Source of the DNA: PALSA-555 sp035468285
Lineage (GTDB): Bacteria; Actinomycetota; Acidimicrobiia; IMCC26256; PALSA-555
Assembly: GCA_035468285.1 (NCBI GenBank)
Contig: DATISY010000064.1
Coordinates: 1-62,888 of the forward strand
Direction: 5' to 3'
Length of the DNA: 62,888 nucleotides
Positions 1 through 8,516 of this stretch are shown here, piece after piece (position 1 is the first letter of the stretch; every line of letters begins with the position of its first letter). The position numbers and the translations under genes are program-made. Under the pieces are notes generated by a model. The model was not told where the DNA came from. It saw nothing but the letters and a program-made list of their open reading frames with translations, and made no database searches.

Positions 1-941
1 AGATCGACCGGCCGGTGACGTTCGCGCTGCTCCAACACGACCACGACCCGGACCAGTGGAAGCGGATGCTCGACCTCGCCCTCGACGCCTACGACGACGG
101 AGTCCCGGTCCGCCCCCAGGTCGCGGGCCGCCCGCTCGGGTTGCTCCTCGGGCTCCAGACCTTCCATCCGCTGCGCGACCGGCCCACCTACCAGGCGCTC
201 GAGCATCTCGACCTCGACGAGAAGGTTGCTCGACTCCGGGACCCGGCGGTGCGTGCCGCGATCCTGAGCGAGCGGCCCCCGGCTCGGGAGGGAATCGAGG
301 CGTTCATCGGCCTGGGCCTCAACCGGATCTTCCGCCTCGGTGAGCCCCCCGACTACGAGCCCGCGCCCGAGGAGAGCATCGCGGCCATCGCCGAGCGCGA
401 AGGCCGCGACCGGTGGGACCTCTTCTATGACCTGCTGCTCGAGAACGACGGTCGCGAGCTGCTGCTCCGTCCCCTCCTCGGGTACTCGAACTTCACCCAG
501 GACCCGATCCGCGAGATGGTGATGCACCCGACCACCGCGCTCGGGCTCGGGGACGGCGGCGCCCATGTCGGCTCGATCTGCGACGCCAGCATCGAGACCT
601 ACATGCTGACCCACTGGGTTCGCGACCGCACTCGGGGTGAGCGGCTGCCGCTCGAGCTCGTCGTCCGCAAGATGACGAGCGACACCGCGTCCCTCTACGG
701 GATGCACGATCGCGGCACGATCGAGGTCGCCAAGAAGGCCGACTTCAACGTCATCGACCTCGACCGGCTGGTGCTGCATCGACCCGAGATGCACCACGAC
801 CTCCCCGCCGGGGCCCGGCGGCTCCTCCAACGGGCCGACGGGTACGTGGCCACGATCGTGAGCGGCGACGTGATCGTGCGAGACGGACACGAGACCGGCG
901 CCCGGCCGGGCGCGTTGGTGCGGAGCGGCTCGGCCGCCTGA
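1..941 (+). CDS. Amidohydrolase of the N-acyl-D-amino-acid deacylase type (5' end outside window)
   Basis: The frame is already open at base 3, so this is the C-terminal ~310 residues of a longer protein. It matches the amidohydrolase branch that includes D-aminoacylases, metal-dependent hydrolases of amide or cyclic amide bonds. A GDGGAHVG motif (about 549-572) sits where relatives carry the conserved catalytic Asp. The tail ADFNVIDLDRL, followed by a last strand with VIVRDG, is the usual closing part of the small beta-domain. It resembles the complete 576-residue homolog at 56465-58195, whose C-terminus aligns throughout. The true substrate is unknown. The next gene follows after 13 bases, so they are probably co-transcribed. 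Confidence 0.85.
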   Translation, partial: IDRPVTFALLQHDHDPDQWKRMLDLALDAYDDGVPVRPQVAGRPLGLLLGLQTFHPLRDRPTYQALEHLDLDEKVARLRDPAVRAAILSERPPAREGIEAFIGLGLNRIFRLGEPPDYEPAPEESIAAIAEREGRDRWDLFYDLLLENDGRELLLRPLLGYSNFTQDPIREMVMHPTTALGLGDGGAHVGSICDASIETYMLTHWVRDRTRGERLPLELVVRKMTSDTASLYGMHDRGTIEVAKKADFNVIDLDRLVLHRPEMHHDLPAGARRLLQRADGYVATIVSGDVIVRDGHETGARPGALVRSGSAA

Positions 942-954
942 GCGAGAGGCAACG

Positions 955-1263
955 ATGGGCAAGGTGTCAGTGATCGCGACGTTGACCGTCAAGGACGGCA
1001 AGGCCGACGCGTTCCCGGCCGCGTTCGACGAGTTCTTCCGTCACGTCGAATCCGAGGACGGGACGGAGAGCTACGTCCTGCACCGGTCGACGACGAATCC
1101 GAACGTGTTCTACATGACCGAGCTGTACACCGACCAGAGCGCCTTCGACGCGCATGCCGGCAGTGACGCGTTCGCGAAGCTCGGTGCTTCCCTCGGTGAC
1201 TACATCGAGGGCTTCGACCTGCAGCTTGCCGAGCCGCTCAAGGTCAAAGGGTCTGGCGGGTGA
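955..1263 (+). CDS. Antibiotic biosynthesis monooxygenase (ABM) domain protein
   Basis: A 102-residue single-domain protein with the ABM/quinol monooxygenase ferredoxin-like fold pattern: an N-terminal strand (VSVIATLTVKDGK), a Glu-containing helix, the strand SYVLHRSTTNPNVFYMTELY, then a helix with the DAHAGSDAF segment typical of the family. Such proteins are dimeric barrels. Some oxidise quinols or polyketides without cofactor, others are heme-degrading or have no known function. The start is ATG 13 bases after the preceding stop, with GAGAGG just upstream. The context is lipid and aromatic catabolism; the substrate cannot be inferred. Confidence 0.8.
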   Translation: MGKVSVIATLTVKDGKADAFPAAFDEFFRHVESEDGTESYVLHRSTTNPNVFYMTELYTDQSAFDAHAGSDAFAKLGASLGDYIEGFDLQLAEPLKVKGSGG

Positions 1264-1273
1264 CGTCGCTCCG

Positions 1274-1735
1274 GTGGGGTTGACGGAGGTCCGGGCCGCA
1301 GTCGAGCAGATCGTCTACGGCTACGCCGACCGGGTCGACGCGGGTGACTTTGTCGGGCTGGCAGCGCTGTTCCGGCACGCGACGTACAAGGGGGGCGGGC
1401 CGGACGACCCCGGTGTCTTCGGGTCCGACGCGGTGCTCGCGATCCAGGAGCGCATGGTGCGGCGCTATCCCGACGGGACACCCCGCACCAAGCACGTCAC
1501 CACCAACTTGACCATCGACGCCGACGAGGAAGCGGGCACGGCCACCGCCCGCTCCTACTTCACCGTCTTGCAGCAGGTCGACGACTTCGCGCTGCAGGCG
1601 ATCATCGCGGGCCGTTACCACGACCGGTTCGAGCGCGTCGCCGACGAATGGCGCCTGACCGAGCGGGTCATCTTCTGTGACCTCGTCGGCGACCTCAGCC
1701 ACCACCTGACCGTCGACCCGTTCGAGGCCCGCTGA
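1274..1735 (+). CDS. SnoaL-like / NTF2-fold protein
   Basis: About 153 residues. Visible are an N-terminal helix ending in YGYADRVDAGDFVGLAALF, a mid-region with TKHVTTNLTIDAD, and a C-terminal YHDRFERVADEWRLTERV strand pair. This is the pattern of SnoaL-4/ketosteroid-isomerase-like cone folds and of ring-hydroxylating dioxygenase beta-like proteins. The family includes dehydratases, isomerases and binding proteins, so no reaction is assigned. I prefer the GTG at 1274 (TTG at 1280 is an alternative) because a start at 1154 would overlap the ABM gene heavily. The stop abuts the GTG of the next gene exactly, which indicates an operon. Confidence 0.75.
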   Translation: MGLTEVRAAVEQIVYGYADRVDAGDFVGLAALFRHATYKGGGPDDPGVFGSDAVLAIQERMVRRYPDGTPRTKHVTTNLTIDADEEAGTATARSYFTVLQQVDDFALQAIIAGRYHDRFERVADEWRLTERVIFCDLVGDLSHHLTVDPFEAR

Positions 1736-2527
1736 GTGCTGCACATCGACGACTCGGACCGGGTGCGGCTGCTGACCCTCGACCGTCCCGAGGCGCGCAA
1801 CGCCCTCGACGACGCCCACTACCACGCGCTCGCCGACGCGTTCGAGGACGCCACTGACCGTGGCGACCTCGCGGTCGTCACCCTCACCGGGACGAGCGGG
1901 GCGTTCTGCGCCGGGCAGGACCTGGCCGAGATGGGCCGGCTCGGCGACGCGCCCCCGACGGCGGGCGACGCCACCCGCGGCGCGCACGGGTTCACCCGCT
2001 TCGTCGCCGCGCTGGAGGCGTTCCCGAAGCCGATCGTCGCCGCGGTCAATGGCGTCGCCGTGGGCCTCGGGGTGACGATGCTCCCGTACTGCGATCTGGT
2101 GCTCGTCGCCGACGACGCCCGGCTCCGGACGCCGTTCGCCAGCCTCGGGGTTGTCCCCGAGGCGGGCAGCAGCTTCACGCTCCCCGCGGCGATGGGCCGC
2201 CAAGCCGCCGCGCACGTGCTGCTCGCAGGGGCGTGGTTCGACGCCGCGACCGCGGTGACGTCCGGGTTGGCCTGGAAATCGGTACCCGCGGCCCGGCTGC
2301 TCGACGAGGCGCTCGACGCGGCTCGGGCCATGGCCCGCCTGCCGATCGTGTCGCTCTGCGAGACGAAGCGGCTGATGCGGTCCGGGTGGCTGGCCGCGGC
2401 GCAAGCCGCCCGGACCCGAGAGGAGGCCGTCTTCGCCGAGCTCACCGGCGCGCCCGCGAACCGGGAGGCGATCACCGCGTTTCTCGAGAAACGCGAGCCC
2501 GACTTCGTGAACCTGCCGTCCGACTAG
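1736..2527 (+). CDS. Enoyl-CoA hydratase/isomerase (crotonase) family protein
   Basis: A 263-residue protein, normal length for a crotonase. The oxyanion-hole segments are present: FCAGQDLAEMG around residues 55-65 and PIVAAVNGVAVGLGVTM near 100-116. A Glu in the VVPEAGSS segment (about 143) is in the position of one of the two catalytic acids of enoyl-CoA hydratase. It would hydrate or isomerise an unsaturated acyl-CoA in beta-oxidation. It starts with GTG immediately after the stop of the NTF2-like gene (zero spacing). The substrate cannot be read from the sequence. Confidence 0.88.
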   Translation: MLHIDDSDRVRLLTLDRPEARNALDDAHYHALADAFEDATDRGDLAVVTLTGTSGAFCAGQDLAEMGRLGDAPPTAGDATRGAHGFTRFVAALEAFPKPIVAAVNGVAVGLGVTMLPYCDLVLVADDARLRTPFASLGVVPEAGSSFTLPAAMGRQAAAHVLLAGAWFDAATAVTSGLAWKSVPAARLLDEALDAARAMARLPIVSLCETKRLMRSGWLAAAQAARTREEAVFAELTGAPANREAITAFLEKREPDFVNLPSD

Positions 2528-2559
2528 AGTCGCCGTGCCGCGAGCCTGAAGGAGGCGTG

Positions 2560-2760
2560 ATGGCCTGGAAGGTCGTCGTCGATTTCGACGTCTGCGAGAG
2601 CAACGCCATCTGCATGGGGGTCGCGCCCGAGGTCTTCGAGGTCCGTGACGACGACTTCCTCTACGTGCTGCAAGAGGAGCCGCCCGACGAGCTGCGGCCC
2701 AAAGTCGAGCAAGCCGTCCGTCAGTGCCCGAAGCAGGCCATCTCGATCGCTGAGGACTAG
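2560..2760 (+). CDS. [3Fe-4S] ferredoxin, cytochrome P450 partner type
   Basis: A 66-residue ferredoxin starting at ATG 2560 behind a good GAAGGAGG ribosome site. The cluster ligands are C12, C18 and C56 (the last followed by Pro), and an Asn sits between the first two Cys where many relatives have His. Three Cys in this spacing is the signature of the single-[3Fe-4S] ferredoxins that pass electrons to actinobacterial P450s. The nearest P450 is at 11619-12812, about 9 kb away, so pairing is plausible but unproven. A 33-base gap separates it from the crotonase. Confidence 0.9.
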   Translation: MAWKVVVDFDVCESNAICMGVAPEVFEVRDDDFLYVLQEEPPDELRPKVEQAVRQCPKQAISIAED

Positions 2761-2798
2761 ACCCCCCCCGTCTCGCCCCCCCAGCCGCGTTGTCGCCC

Positions 2799-3479
2799 GT
2801 GAACGACCAGCCGAACATCGTTGACGGGCACGGCCCCGACGCGACCAGCCCCCCCGGGCCCGAGCTGGCTCGCCTCGCCGCCGCGCTGCGGCGCAGCACC
2901 GACCTGGTCGTCCGGCCCGGTGCGTCCCCCGCGGTGCTCGACGAAGCCGCCGCGCTCGTCGAGCACGCCGCCGACCTGCTCGAGCCGACGACGCGGCCCT
3001 GGGCCCCGTCGGTGCCGGCCCGGCCCCTCGCCGAGCTCGAGCCGCACACCTACTTCCCGTTCAGCCCCATGATCGGGTTGTTCAGTCCGCTCGCGCCGCC
3101 GATCCACTGCGAGCGCCACGACGAAGAGGTCCGGGGCCATGGGACGCTCGGCGCGGCGTACGAGGGACCACCAGGCTGCGTGCACGGCGGGATCATCGCC
3201 GGCATCTTCGACGAGCTCCTCGGCGTCGCGAACATCGTCGCCGGCGTCGGCGCGATGACCGGCACGCTGACCATCGTCTACCGGAGCCCCACCCCGCTGC
3301 ATACCGAACTGCAGCTCGCGGCCCACACCGTCGGCATCGACGGTCGCAAGGTCCGGACCGTCGGCACCCTCCACGCGGACGGGCGCCTCTGCGCCGAGGC
3401 CGAAGGGATCTTCATCCTCGTCGACCACGAACGTTTCGCCACGCACACCCGGGCGCACGGCGCCGAGCGGGCCCGATGA
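2799..3479 (+). CDS. PaaI-type hotdog thioesterase
   Basis: About 226 residues: a ~100-residue N-terminal extension, then a hotdog domain with GPPGCVHGGIIAGIFDELLG. The HGG-containing loop followed by a helix bearing an acidic residue is the active-site helix of acyl-CoA thioesterases of the PaaI/4HBT group. It probably hydrolyses a CoA thioester to release free acid and CoA. GTG 2799 is preferred; TTG at 2790 is possible. It overlaps the next gene by ATGA. A clear paralog with the same long N-terminus lies at 32020-32676. Confidence 0.83.
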   Translation: MNDQPNIVDGHGPDATSPPGPELARLAAALRRSTDLVVRPGASPAVLDEAAALVEHAADLLEPTTRPWAPSVPARPLAELEPHTYFPFSPMIGLFSPLAPPIHCERHDEEVRGHGTLGAAYEGPPGCVHGGIIAGIFDELLGVANIVAGVGAMTGTLTIVYRSPTPLHTELQLAAHTVGIDGRKVRTVGTLHADGRLCAEAEGIFILVDHERFATHTRAHGAERAR

Positions 3480-4240
3480 GCGAACGGCGCGTCGGCCTCG
3501 GGGGGCCGCTGAACTTCCGTGACCTCGGCGGGTACCCGACCGGTGACGGTCGGTCCGTCCGCTGGGGACAGGTGTACCGCAGCGACTCGCTGCATCACCT
3601 CACCGATCTCGACGGTCGGCGCCTCCACGAGCTCGGGTTGCGCAGCGCCCTGGACTTCCGTGCGCACGACGAGCTCGTGGAGGTGGGAATCGGGCGGCTG
3701 GGCGACCTCGACATCCGCCACGTGCATCTCCCCACGACGGACCGGGCCCTGCACGTGATGCCCCGCGCCGACTGGACACCGCCCAACTCCGCCGCCGAGG
3801 TGTACCTCACGATGATGGAGCACGGTGCCCGCGCCTACGCCGGAGCGCTGCACGCGCTCGCTGATGCCGAGACGCTCCCCGCGGTGTTCTTCTGCATGGC
3901 CGGCAAGGACCGCACCGGGGTGTTCTCCGCGGTGCTGCTCGGCGTCCTCGGCGTCGCCGACGACGACATCGTCGCCGACTACGCCCTGACCGGTGATGTC
4001 ATCGCGGACATCCACGCCCGGACCCGGGCCGCGACGCCGAGCGTCGAGGACGTCTGGCGACGGCTGCCCGCCGACATCCTCGATGCCCACGCCGCCACGA
4101 TGGAGGGCCTGGTGGGACTGGTCCGCGACCGGTGGGGATCGTTCGACGGCTACGTGGACGCCATCGGTGTCGACGCCGAGGTGCCGGCCCGGCTGCGCTC
4201 CCTGCTGACCGACGCGGGCCCGTCCGGCGCCGGGCGGTAG
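3476..4240 (+). CDS. Tyrosine phosphatase-like protein (PtpB/DSP type)
   Basis: A 254-residue protein beginning LNFRDLGGYPTGDGRSVRWGQVYRS, the conserved entry of the bacterial PtpB-like phosphatase family. The P-loop is FCMAGKDRTG with catalytic Cys about residue 140 and Arg six residues on. These enzymes dephosphorylate phosphotyrosine and, in some members, phosphoinositides. Its role beside CoA-ester genes is not obvious, though phosphatases of this group occur in many actinobacterial lipid clusters. ATG overlaps the preceding stop by four bases (translational coupling). Confidence 0.87.
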   Translation: MSERRVGLGGPLNFRDLGGYPTGDGRSVRWGQVYRSDSLHHLTDLDGRRLHELGLRSALDFRAHDELVEVGIGRLGDLDIRHVHLPTTDRALHVMPRADWTPPNSAAEVYLTMMEHGARAYAGALHALADAETLPAVFFCMAGKDRTGVFSAVLLGVLGVADDDIVADYALTGDVIADIHARTRAATPSVEDVWRRLPADILDAHAATMEGLVGLVRDRWGSFDGYVDAIGVDAEVPARLRSLLTDAGPSGAGR

Positions 4241-4243
4241 CGT
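4238..4243 (+). promoter_or_regulatory. Probable -10 element of a leaderless promoter (LLM gene)
   Basis: TAGCGT fits the actinobacterial TANNNT -10 and lies six bases before ATG 4250, leaving no room for a ribosome site. The TAG stop of the preceding gene forms its first half. Confidence 0.45.
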
Positions 4244-4249
4244 CGGCGC

Positions 4250-5191
4250 ATGACGCGCTTCGGTCTCCAGCTCCCCAACTTCACGCTCGGTGTCCCCGAC
4301 GAGCAGCTCTTCGACCGGGTGGTCGAGCTCGCCGTCACCGCCGAGGACAGCGGGTTCGCGTCCCTGTGGGTGATGGACCACCTGTATCAGCTCCCCGCGC
4401 TCGGCGGCGCCGACCAGCCCATGCTCGAGGCGTACACGCTCCTCGGCGCGCTCGCGGCGCGCACCAGCCGCGCCGAGCTCGGCACGCTCGTCACCGGCGT
4501 CACCTACCGCAACCCCGCGTTGGTGGCCAAGATCATCACGACCCTCGACATCATCTCCCGGGGTCGCGCGGTCCTCGGGATCGGCGCCGCGTGGCACGAC
4601 ATCGAACACGTCGCCTACGGGTTCGACTTCCCGCCCGCCAAGGAGCGCCTCGACCGGCTCGAGGAGGCCGTCCAGATCTGTCGGGCCATGTTCACCGAGC
4701 ACGCACCGACGTTCGAGGGCCGGTACTACCGCATCCACGAGGCACAGAACCTGCCCCGGCCGCTCCAGCCCGGCGGCCCACCGATCATGATCGGTGGGGG
4801 CGGTGAGCGCCGCACCCTCCGGCTGGTGGCCCAGTACGCCGACCGGTGCAACGTGTCGGGGGACCTCCCGACGGTCCGGCACAAGGTCGAGGTGCTGCAC
4901 CAGCACTGCGCCGACGTGGGCCGAGACCCGACCGAGATCCGCACGACTCGTCTCGGGTCGCTCTTCCTCGCCGACTCCGCGGCGCAAGCCGAGGAGACCC
5001 GCTCGATGCTCGTCGGGCTCGCCGGCGCCGAGTTCGTCGACGCGTGCACCATCGGCACCGAGGACGAGGTCGTCGACCAGGTCGCGGCGATCATCGACGC
5101 CGGAATCGACGAGCCGATCTTCAACCTGCCGTTCGCGGAACCGGACGTCGTCGGCCGGGCCGCCAAGCTCCTGACCGGACAGTTCGGCTAG
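4250..5191 (+). CDS. LLM-class F420-dependent oxidoreductase
   Basis: A 313-residue luciferase-like TIM-barrel protein. The N-terminal FGLQLPNF strand, the AEDSGFASLWVMDHL segment, and a central block with ELGTLVTGVTYRNPALVAK and GRAVLGIGAAWHDIEH are typical of actinobacterial F420-dependent family members. Such enzymes use F420 or flavin to reduce or oxidise diverse substrates, and the substrate is not predictable here. It may be transcribed from its own leaderless promoter (TAGCGT six bases before ATG) as well as by read-through. It ends four bases from the convergent acyl-CoA ligase. Confidence 0.88.
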   Translation: MTRFGLQLPNFTLGVPDEQLFDRVVELAVTAEDSGFASLWVMDHLYQLPALGGADQPMLEAYTLLGALAARTSRAELGTLVTGVTYRNPALVAKIITTLDIISRGRAVLGIGAAWHDIEHVAYGFDFPPAKERLDRLEEAVQICRAMFTEHAPTFEGRYYRIHEAQNLPRPLQPGGPPIMIGGGGERRTLRLVAQYADRCNVSGDLPTVRHKVEVLHQHCADVGRDPTEIRTTRLGSLFLADSAAQAEETRSMLVGLAGAEFVDACTIGTEDEVVDQVAAIIDAGIDEPIFNLPFAEPDVVGRAAKLLTGQFG

Positions 5192-5195
5192 CCGA

Positions 5196-6791
5196 TCAGA
5201 TCGCGCGGTCCCGGTCCGCCCAGTACGGATCGCGCAGCTTGCGCTTGTAGAGCTTGCCGTTGGGGTCGCGGGGCATCTCGTCGGTGAAGTCGATGGTGCG
5301 GGGGGTCTTGAACTTCGCCAGCTTGTCGCGTGACCAGCTCAGGATGTCCGCGGCGAGCTCCGGGCCGGCGAGCCCCGGGTCGACCGGTTCGATCACGGCT
5401 TTGATCTCCTCACCCCAGTCCTCGTGCGGGATCCCGAACACCGCGACGTCGGCGACCTGGGGGTGCATGATCAGGACGCTCTCGATCTCCGCGGGATAGA
5501 TGTTCGCCCCGCCGGAGATGATCATGTCGGACTTGCGGTCCCGGAGGAACAGCCAGCCGTCCGGGTCGAGGTAGCCGACGTCACCGACGGTGAAGAACTT
5601 GCCGTGCCGGCTCTGCTCGGTCTTGCCCTTGTCCTTGAAGTACTCGAAGTTGCCGGTCTGCATGTGCATGTAGACGGTCCCGACTTCCCCCGCGGGAAGC
5701 TCGTTGCCCTCGTCGTCGAGAATGACGACCTCGGCGATGGGCCACGCCCGACCGACCGTCCCGGGACGCTCGAGCCACTCATCGGCGAACACGATGGTGC
5801 CGCCGCCTTCACTCGCCGCGTAGTACTCGTCGATGACCGGCCCCCACCACTCGATCATCTTCTTCTTCACGTCGGGTGGGCACGGCGCCGCGGCGTGCAC
5901 CATGTGACGGAGCGACGACACGTCGTGACGGGCCTTCTCCTCGTCGGGGAGGGCGAGGAGCCGCACGAACTGCGTCGGGACCATGTGGGTGTTCGTCACC
6001 CGGTACTTGTCGATGAGCCGCAGCATCTCCTCGGGGGTCCACTTGTCCATGACGACGACGGTGTGACCGATGTGGATCGCCCCGCCCGCGAAGACGAGCA
6101 CCGCGGTGTGGTACAGGGGCGAGCCGCAGATGTGGACGTTGTCATCGAAGGGCTGCAGCCGGAACATGAACAGCATGCCGCCGAAGCCGCCGGCCATCGT
6201 CTCGGGCGGGACACCCGGCAGCGGGCGGCGGACGCCCTTCGGGCGCCCCGTCGTCCCCGACGTGTAGTTCATGACCGCGCCGGTCGTCCGATCGGCGGGG
6301 GCGCTGGTCGGCTGGCCGGCGGTGAGCTCCTCGTAGGCCCGGAACCCCGGGATGCTCCCCCCGACCGCGAACCGACCGGTCGCCGGGAAGTCGATCTCGT
6401 CGGCGGCGGCCTGGGCCGCGTCGGCGAAACGGGCGTGCGCGACGACCGCCTTCGCCTCGCAGTCCTGGACGATGTACGCGACCTCAGGTCCGACGAGATG
6501 CCAGTTGATCGGCACCAGGTAGAAGCCGGCCTGCAGGACCGCGAGGTAGAGCTCGAAGATCTCCCGTGAGTTGGGGAGCAGCATCGCGACCGCGTCGCCC
6601 GCCTCGAGACCGATCTCTCGGAGACCGTGGACGAGCTGGTTCGCGGTGGCGAGCAGCTCGCCCGAGCTGACCTCGACGCCGTCGGGGTCGACGAGGGCCA
6701 GCCGGTCGGGGTCGGCCTCGGCGATGGCCCAGAACCCGAGGGGGGTCGGCTGGGGCGCGGTGGTGGTCACGGCAGGGCTCCTGTCGGTCAC
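5196..6791 (-). CDS. Acyl-CoA synthetase (AMP-forming)
   Basis: A 531-residue ANL-superfamily ligase that activates a carboxylic acid through an acyl-adenylate to the CoA thioester. Visible motifs are the P-loop YTSGTTGRPKG (about residue 180), YYAASEGGG as the aromatic/Glu A5-type motif, the adenylate hinge region GDVGYLDPDGWLFLRDR with its conserved Asp and Arg, and a C-terminal GKLYKRKLR carrying the catalytic Lys. The GTG start overlaps the stop of the upstream ligase by four bases, so both are made from one mRNA. Resemblance is to FadD4-like and bile-acid-type ligases; the exact acid is unknown. Confidence 0.9.
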   Translation of the reverse strand: MTDRSPAVTTTAPQPTPLGFWAIAEADPDRLALVDPDGVEVSSGELLATANQLVHGLREIGLEAGDAVAMLLPNSREIFELYLAVLQAGFYLVPINWHLVGPEVAYIVQDCEAKAVVAHARFADAAQAAADEIDFPATGRFAVGGSIPGFRAYEELTAGQPTSAPADRTTGAVMNYTSGTTGRPKGVRRPLPGVPPETMAGGFGGMLFMFRLQPFDDNVHICGSPLYHTAVLVFAGGAIHIGHTVVVMDKWTPEEMLRLIDKYRVTNTHMVPTQFVRLLALPDEEKARHDVSSLRHMVHAAAPCPPDVKKKMIEWWGPVIDEYYAASEGGGTIVFADEWLERPGTVGRAWPIAEVVILDDEGNELPAGEVGTVYMHMQTGNFEYFKDKGKTEQSRHGKFFTVGDVGYLDPDGWLFLRDRKSDMIISGGANIYPAEIESVLIMHPQVADVAVFGIPHEDWGEEIKAVIEPVDPGLAGPELAADILSWSRDKLAKFKTPRTIDFTDEMPRDPNGKLYKRKLRDPYWADRDRAI

Positions 6792-8443
6792 GATGATGGT
6801 GCCGCGGACGCGGCGGATGCCGACGCTACGGGCGTCGCGAGCCGTTTCGCCCAGCGGTAGTCGGGCTTCCCGACCGGGGTGCGGGGAATGTCGTCGGTGA
6901 GGTGCAGCTGGCGGGGCATCTTGTACGCGGCGAGTCGGGCGCGACAGAAGTCTTGGAGGTCATCGAGGGTGACCGTCGCGGCCGGGCGAGGGGTGACGAT
7001 CGCAGCGACTCGCTCCCCGAAACGGTCGTCGGCGACGCCCACGACCACCGCGTCGAACACGTCGGGATGCGCTTTGAGGGTCGCCTCGACCTCCTCGGGG
7101 TACACCTTCTCACCGCCGGTGTTGATGCACACCGATCCCCGTCCGAGCAGGTTCAGCGTCCCGTCCGCCTCGATCGTCGCGTAGTCGCCGGGCACCACCC
7201 ACCGGTCACCGGCGGCGTCGGTCACGAACGTCGACGCGGTCTTCGCCGGGTCTTTGTAATACGCGAGTGGGATGTGACCCCGGCGGGCGAGCCGCCCGAC
7301 CTGGCCGCTGCCCGCCTCGACCGGGTGCCCGTCGTCGTCGAGGACCGTGACCCAGTCGCTGACGGTGAACTTGGGGCCCGCGGCCGGGCCGTCGAAGTCC
7401 AGGACCGTCCCCGCGGCGCCGGTCTCGGAGGCGCCGAACGAATCGGTGACGATGACGCCGGGCAGCAGGGCGCGCAGCTCCTCCTTCACCGCCTTGGACA
7501 GGATGGCGCCGCCCGACCCGATCCCGGCGAGCGCGCCGAGGTCGTAGCCCGCACCGGGGGTCTGCAGCGCGTCGGCGAGCGGGCGCGCCATGGCATCCCC
7601 GACGACCATGATCGACGTGGCATGCTCACGCTCGGCGAGACGCAGCACCCGAGCGCCGTCGTAGTGACGGTCGCAGTTGAGGAGGGCGGTGTTGCCGCCG
7701 TAGAAGGTGATGAACGTCACCCACTGGCCGCCGCCGTGCATCATCGGGGCGTTCACGATCGCCGCCGTGCGGCGCTCGTCGGTCGCCACCCGCACGGCGA
7801 GCTCCTCGGGGGCCCGGATCGGGGGTTGGCCGAACCCGCCCCCACCGAGCGCGGCGAAGAAGATGTCCTCGGCCCGCCACACCACACCTTTGGGCAGGCC
7901 GGTCGTGCCCCCCGTATAGAGGAGATACGGGTCGTCCGGCGACCGGCCCGCGAAGTCACGGTCGGGGCTCGCCCCGCCCAGCGCCGCTTCGTAGGACACC
8001 GCGCCGAGGGCGTCCACCGCGCGGGCCGCCCCCTCGTCGGTGGTGCCGTCGTCCAGCACCACGAAGTGGCGGAGCCGGGGCGCCCGGGCTCGGGCGGCGA
8101 GCACCAACGGGGCGAAGGACCGCTCGAAGACGACGGCCACCGAATCGGAGTTCTCCAGGACGTACTCGAGCTCGTCCGCGACGTACCGGTAGTTCACGTT
8201 GATCACCGCGGCTCGGGCCTTGTAGATGCCGAGCTCGGCCTCCAGCCACTCCGCCCGGTTCCACGCGTACACCGCGACGTGGTCCCCGGGTCGGATCCCC
8301 ACGTCCTGGAGGTGGTGCGCCAGGCGAGTGGCCCGCTCGTCGAGCTCCCGGTAGGTCCGCCGGGCGTCCCCCGCGACCAGTGCCAGCCGGTCCGGGACGG
8401 TGTCAGCCACGATCTCGAACAGGTCAGCGAGGTTGAACTCCAT
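6788..8443 (-). CDS. Acyl-CoA synthetase, FadD19-like
   Basis: A 551-residue ligase. I place the start at ATG 8443 because the protein MEFNLADLFE from there matches the start of the paralog at 28616-30232; the much longer open frame upstream is antisense to SDR genes. Motifs include LYTGGTTGLPKG, SFGASETGAAG, GDYATIEADGTLNLLGRGSVCINTGGEKV and PVGKPDYRW with the C-terminal Lys. The TGGTTG loop and the GRGS hinge are shared with FadD19, which activates C3-branched side chains of steroids. It is divergent from the SDR at 8517, with a KstR-like palindrome between them. Confidence 0.9.
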   Translation of the reverse strand: MEFNLADLFEIVADTVPDRLALVAGDARRTYRELDERATRLAHHLQDVGIRPGDHVAVYAWNRAEWLEAELGIYKARAAVINVNYRYVADELEYVLENSDSVAVVFERSFAPLVLAARARAPRLRHFVVLDDGTTDEGAARAVDALGAVSYEAALGGASPDRDFAGRSPDDPYLLYTGGTTGLPKGVVWRAEDIFFAALGGGGFGQPPIRAPEELAVRVATDERRTAAIVNAPMMHGGGQWVTFITFYGGNTALLNCDRHYDGARVLRLAEREHATSIMVVGDAMARPLADALQTPGAGYDLGALAGIGSGGAILSKAVKEELRALLPGVIVTDSFGASETGAAGTVLDFDGPAAGPKFTVSDWVTVLDDDGHPVEAGSGQVGRLARRGHIPLAYYKDPAKTASTFVTDAAGDRWVVPGDYATIEADGTLNLLGRGSVCINTGGEKVYPEEVEATLKAHPDVFDAVVVGVADDRFGERVAAIVTPRPAATVTLDDLQDFCRARLAAYKMPRQLHLTDDIPRTPVGKPDYRWAKRLATPVASASAASAAPSS

Positions 8444-8454
8444 CGGGCCGGAAG

Positions 8455-8468
8455 TAGAACATGTTCCT
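8455..8468. promoter_or_regulatory. KstR-like operator palindrome
   Basis: TAGAACATGTTCCT agrees with the published KstR form TnnAACnnGTTnnA except for the last base, and its centre GAACATGTTC is a perfect 10-base palindrome. It lies 12 bases from the ligase start and 49 from the SDR start, so one bound protein could control both. KstR controls steroid catabolism in mycobacteria; the regulator is not in this window. Confidence 0.5.
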
Positions 8469-8516
8469 GTCCGGCCCGGCAAGGCACGTCGAGCCGGCTC
8501 CGAGGGGGACCATCCG

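Noticed and set aside
1244..3049. A 601-codon minus-strand open frame
   Set aside because: Antisense to five well-supported plus-strand genes; low-complexity Arg/Gly-rich composition.
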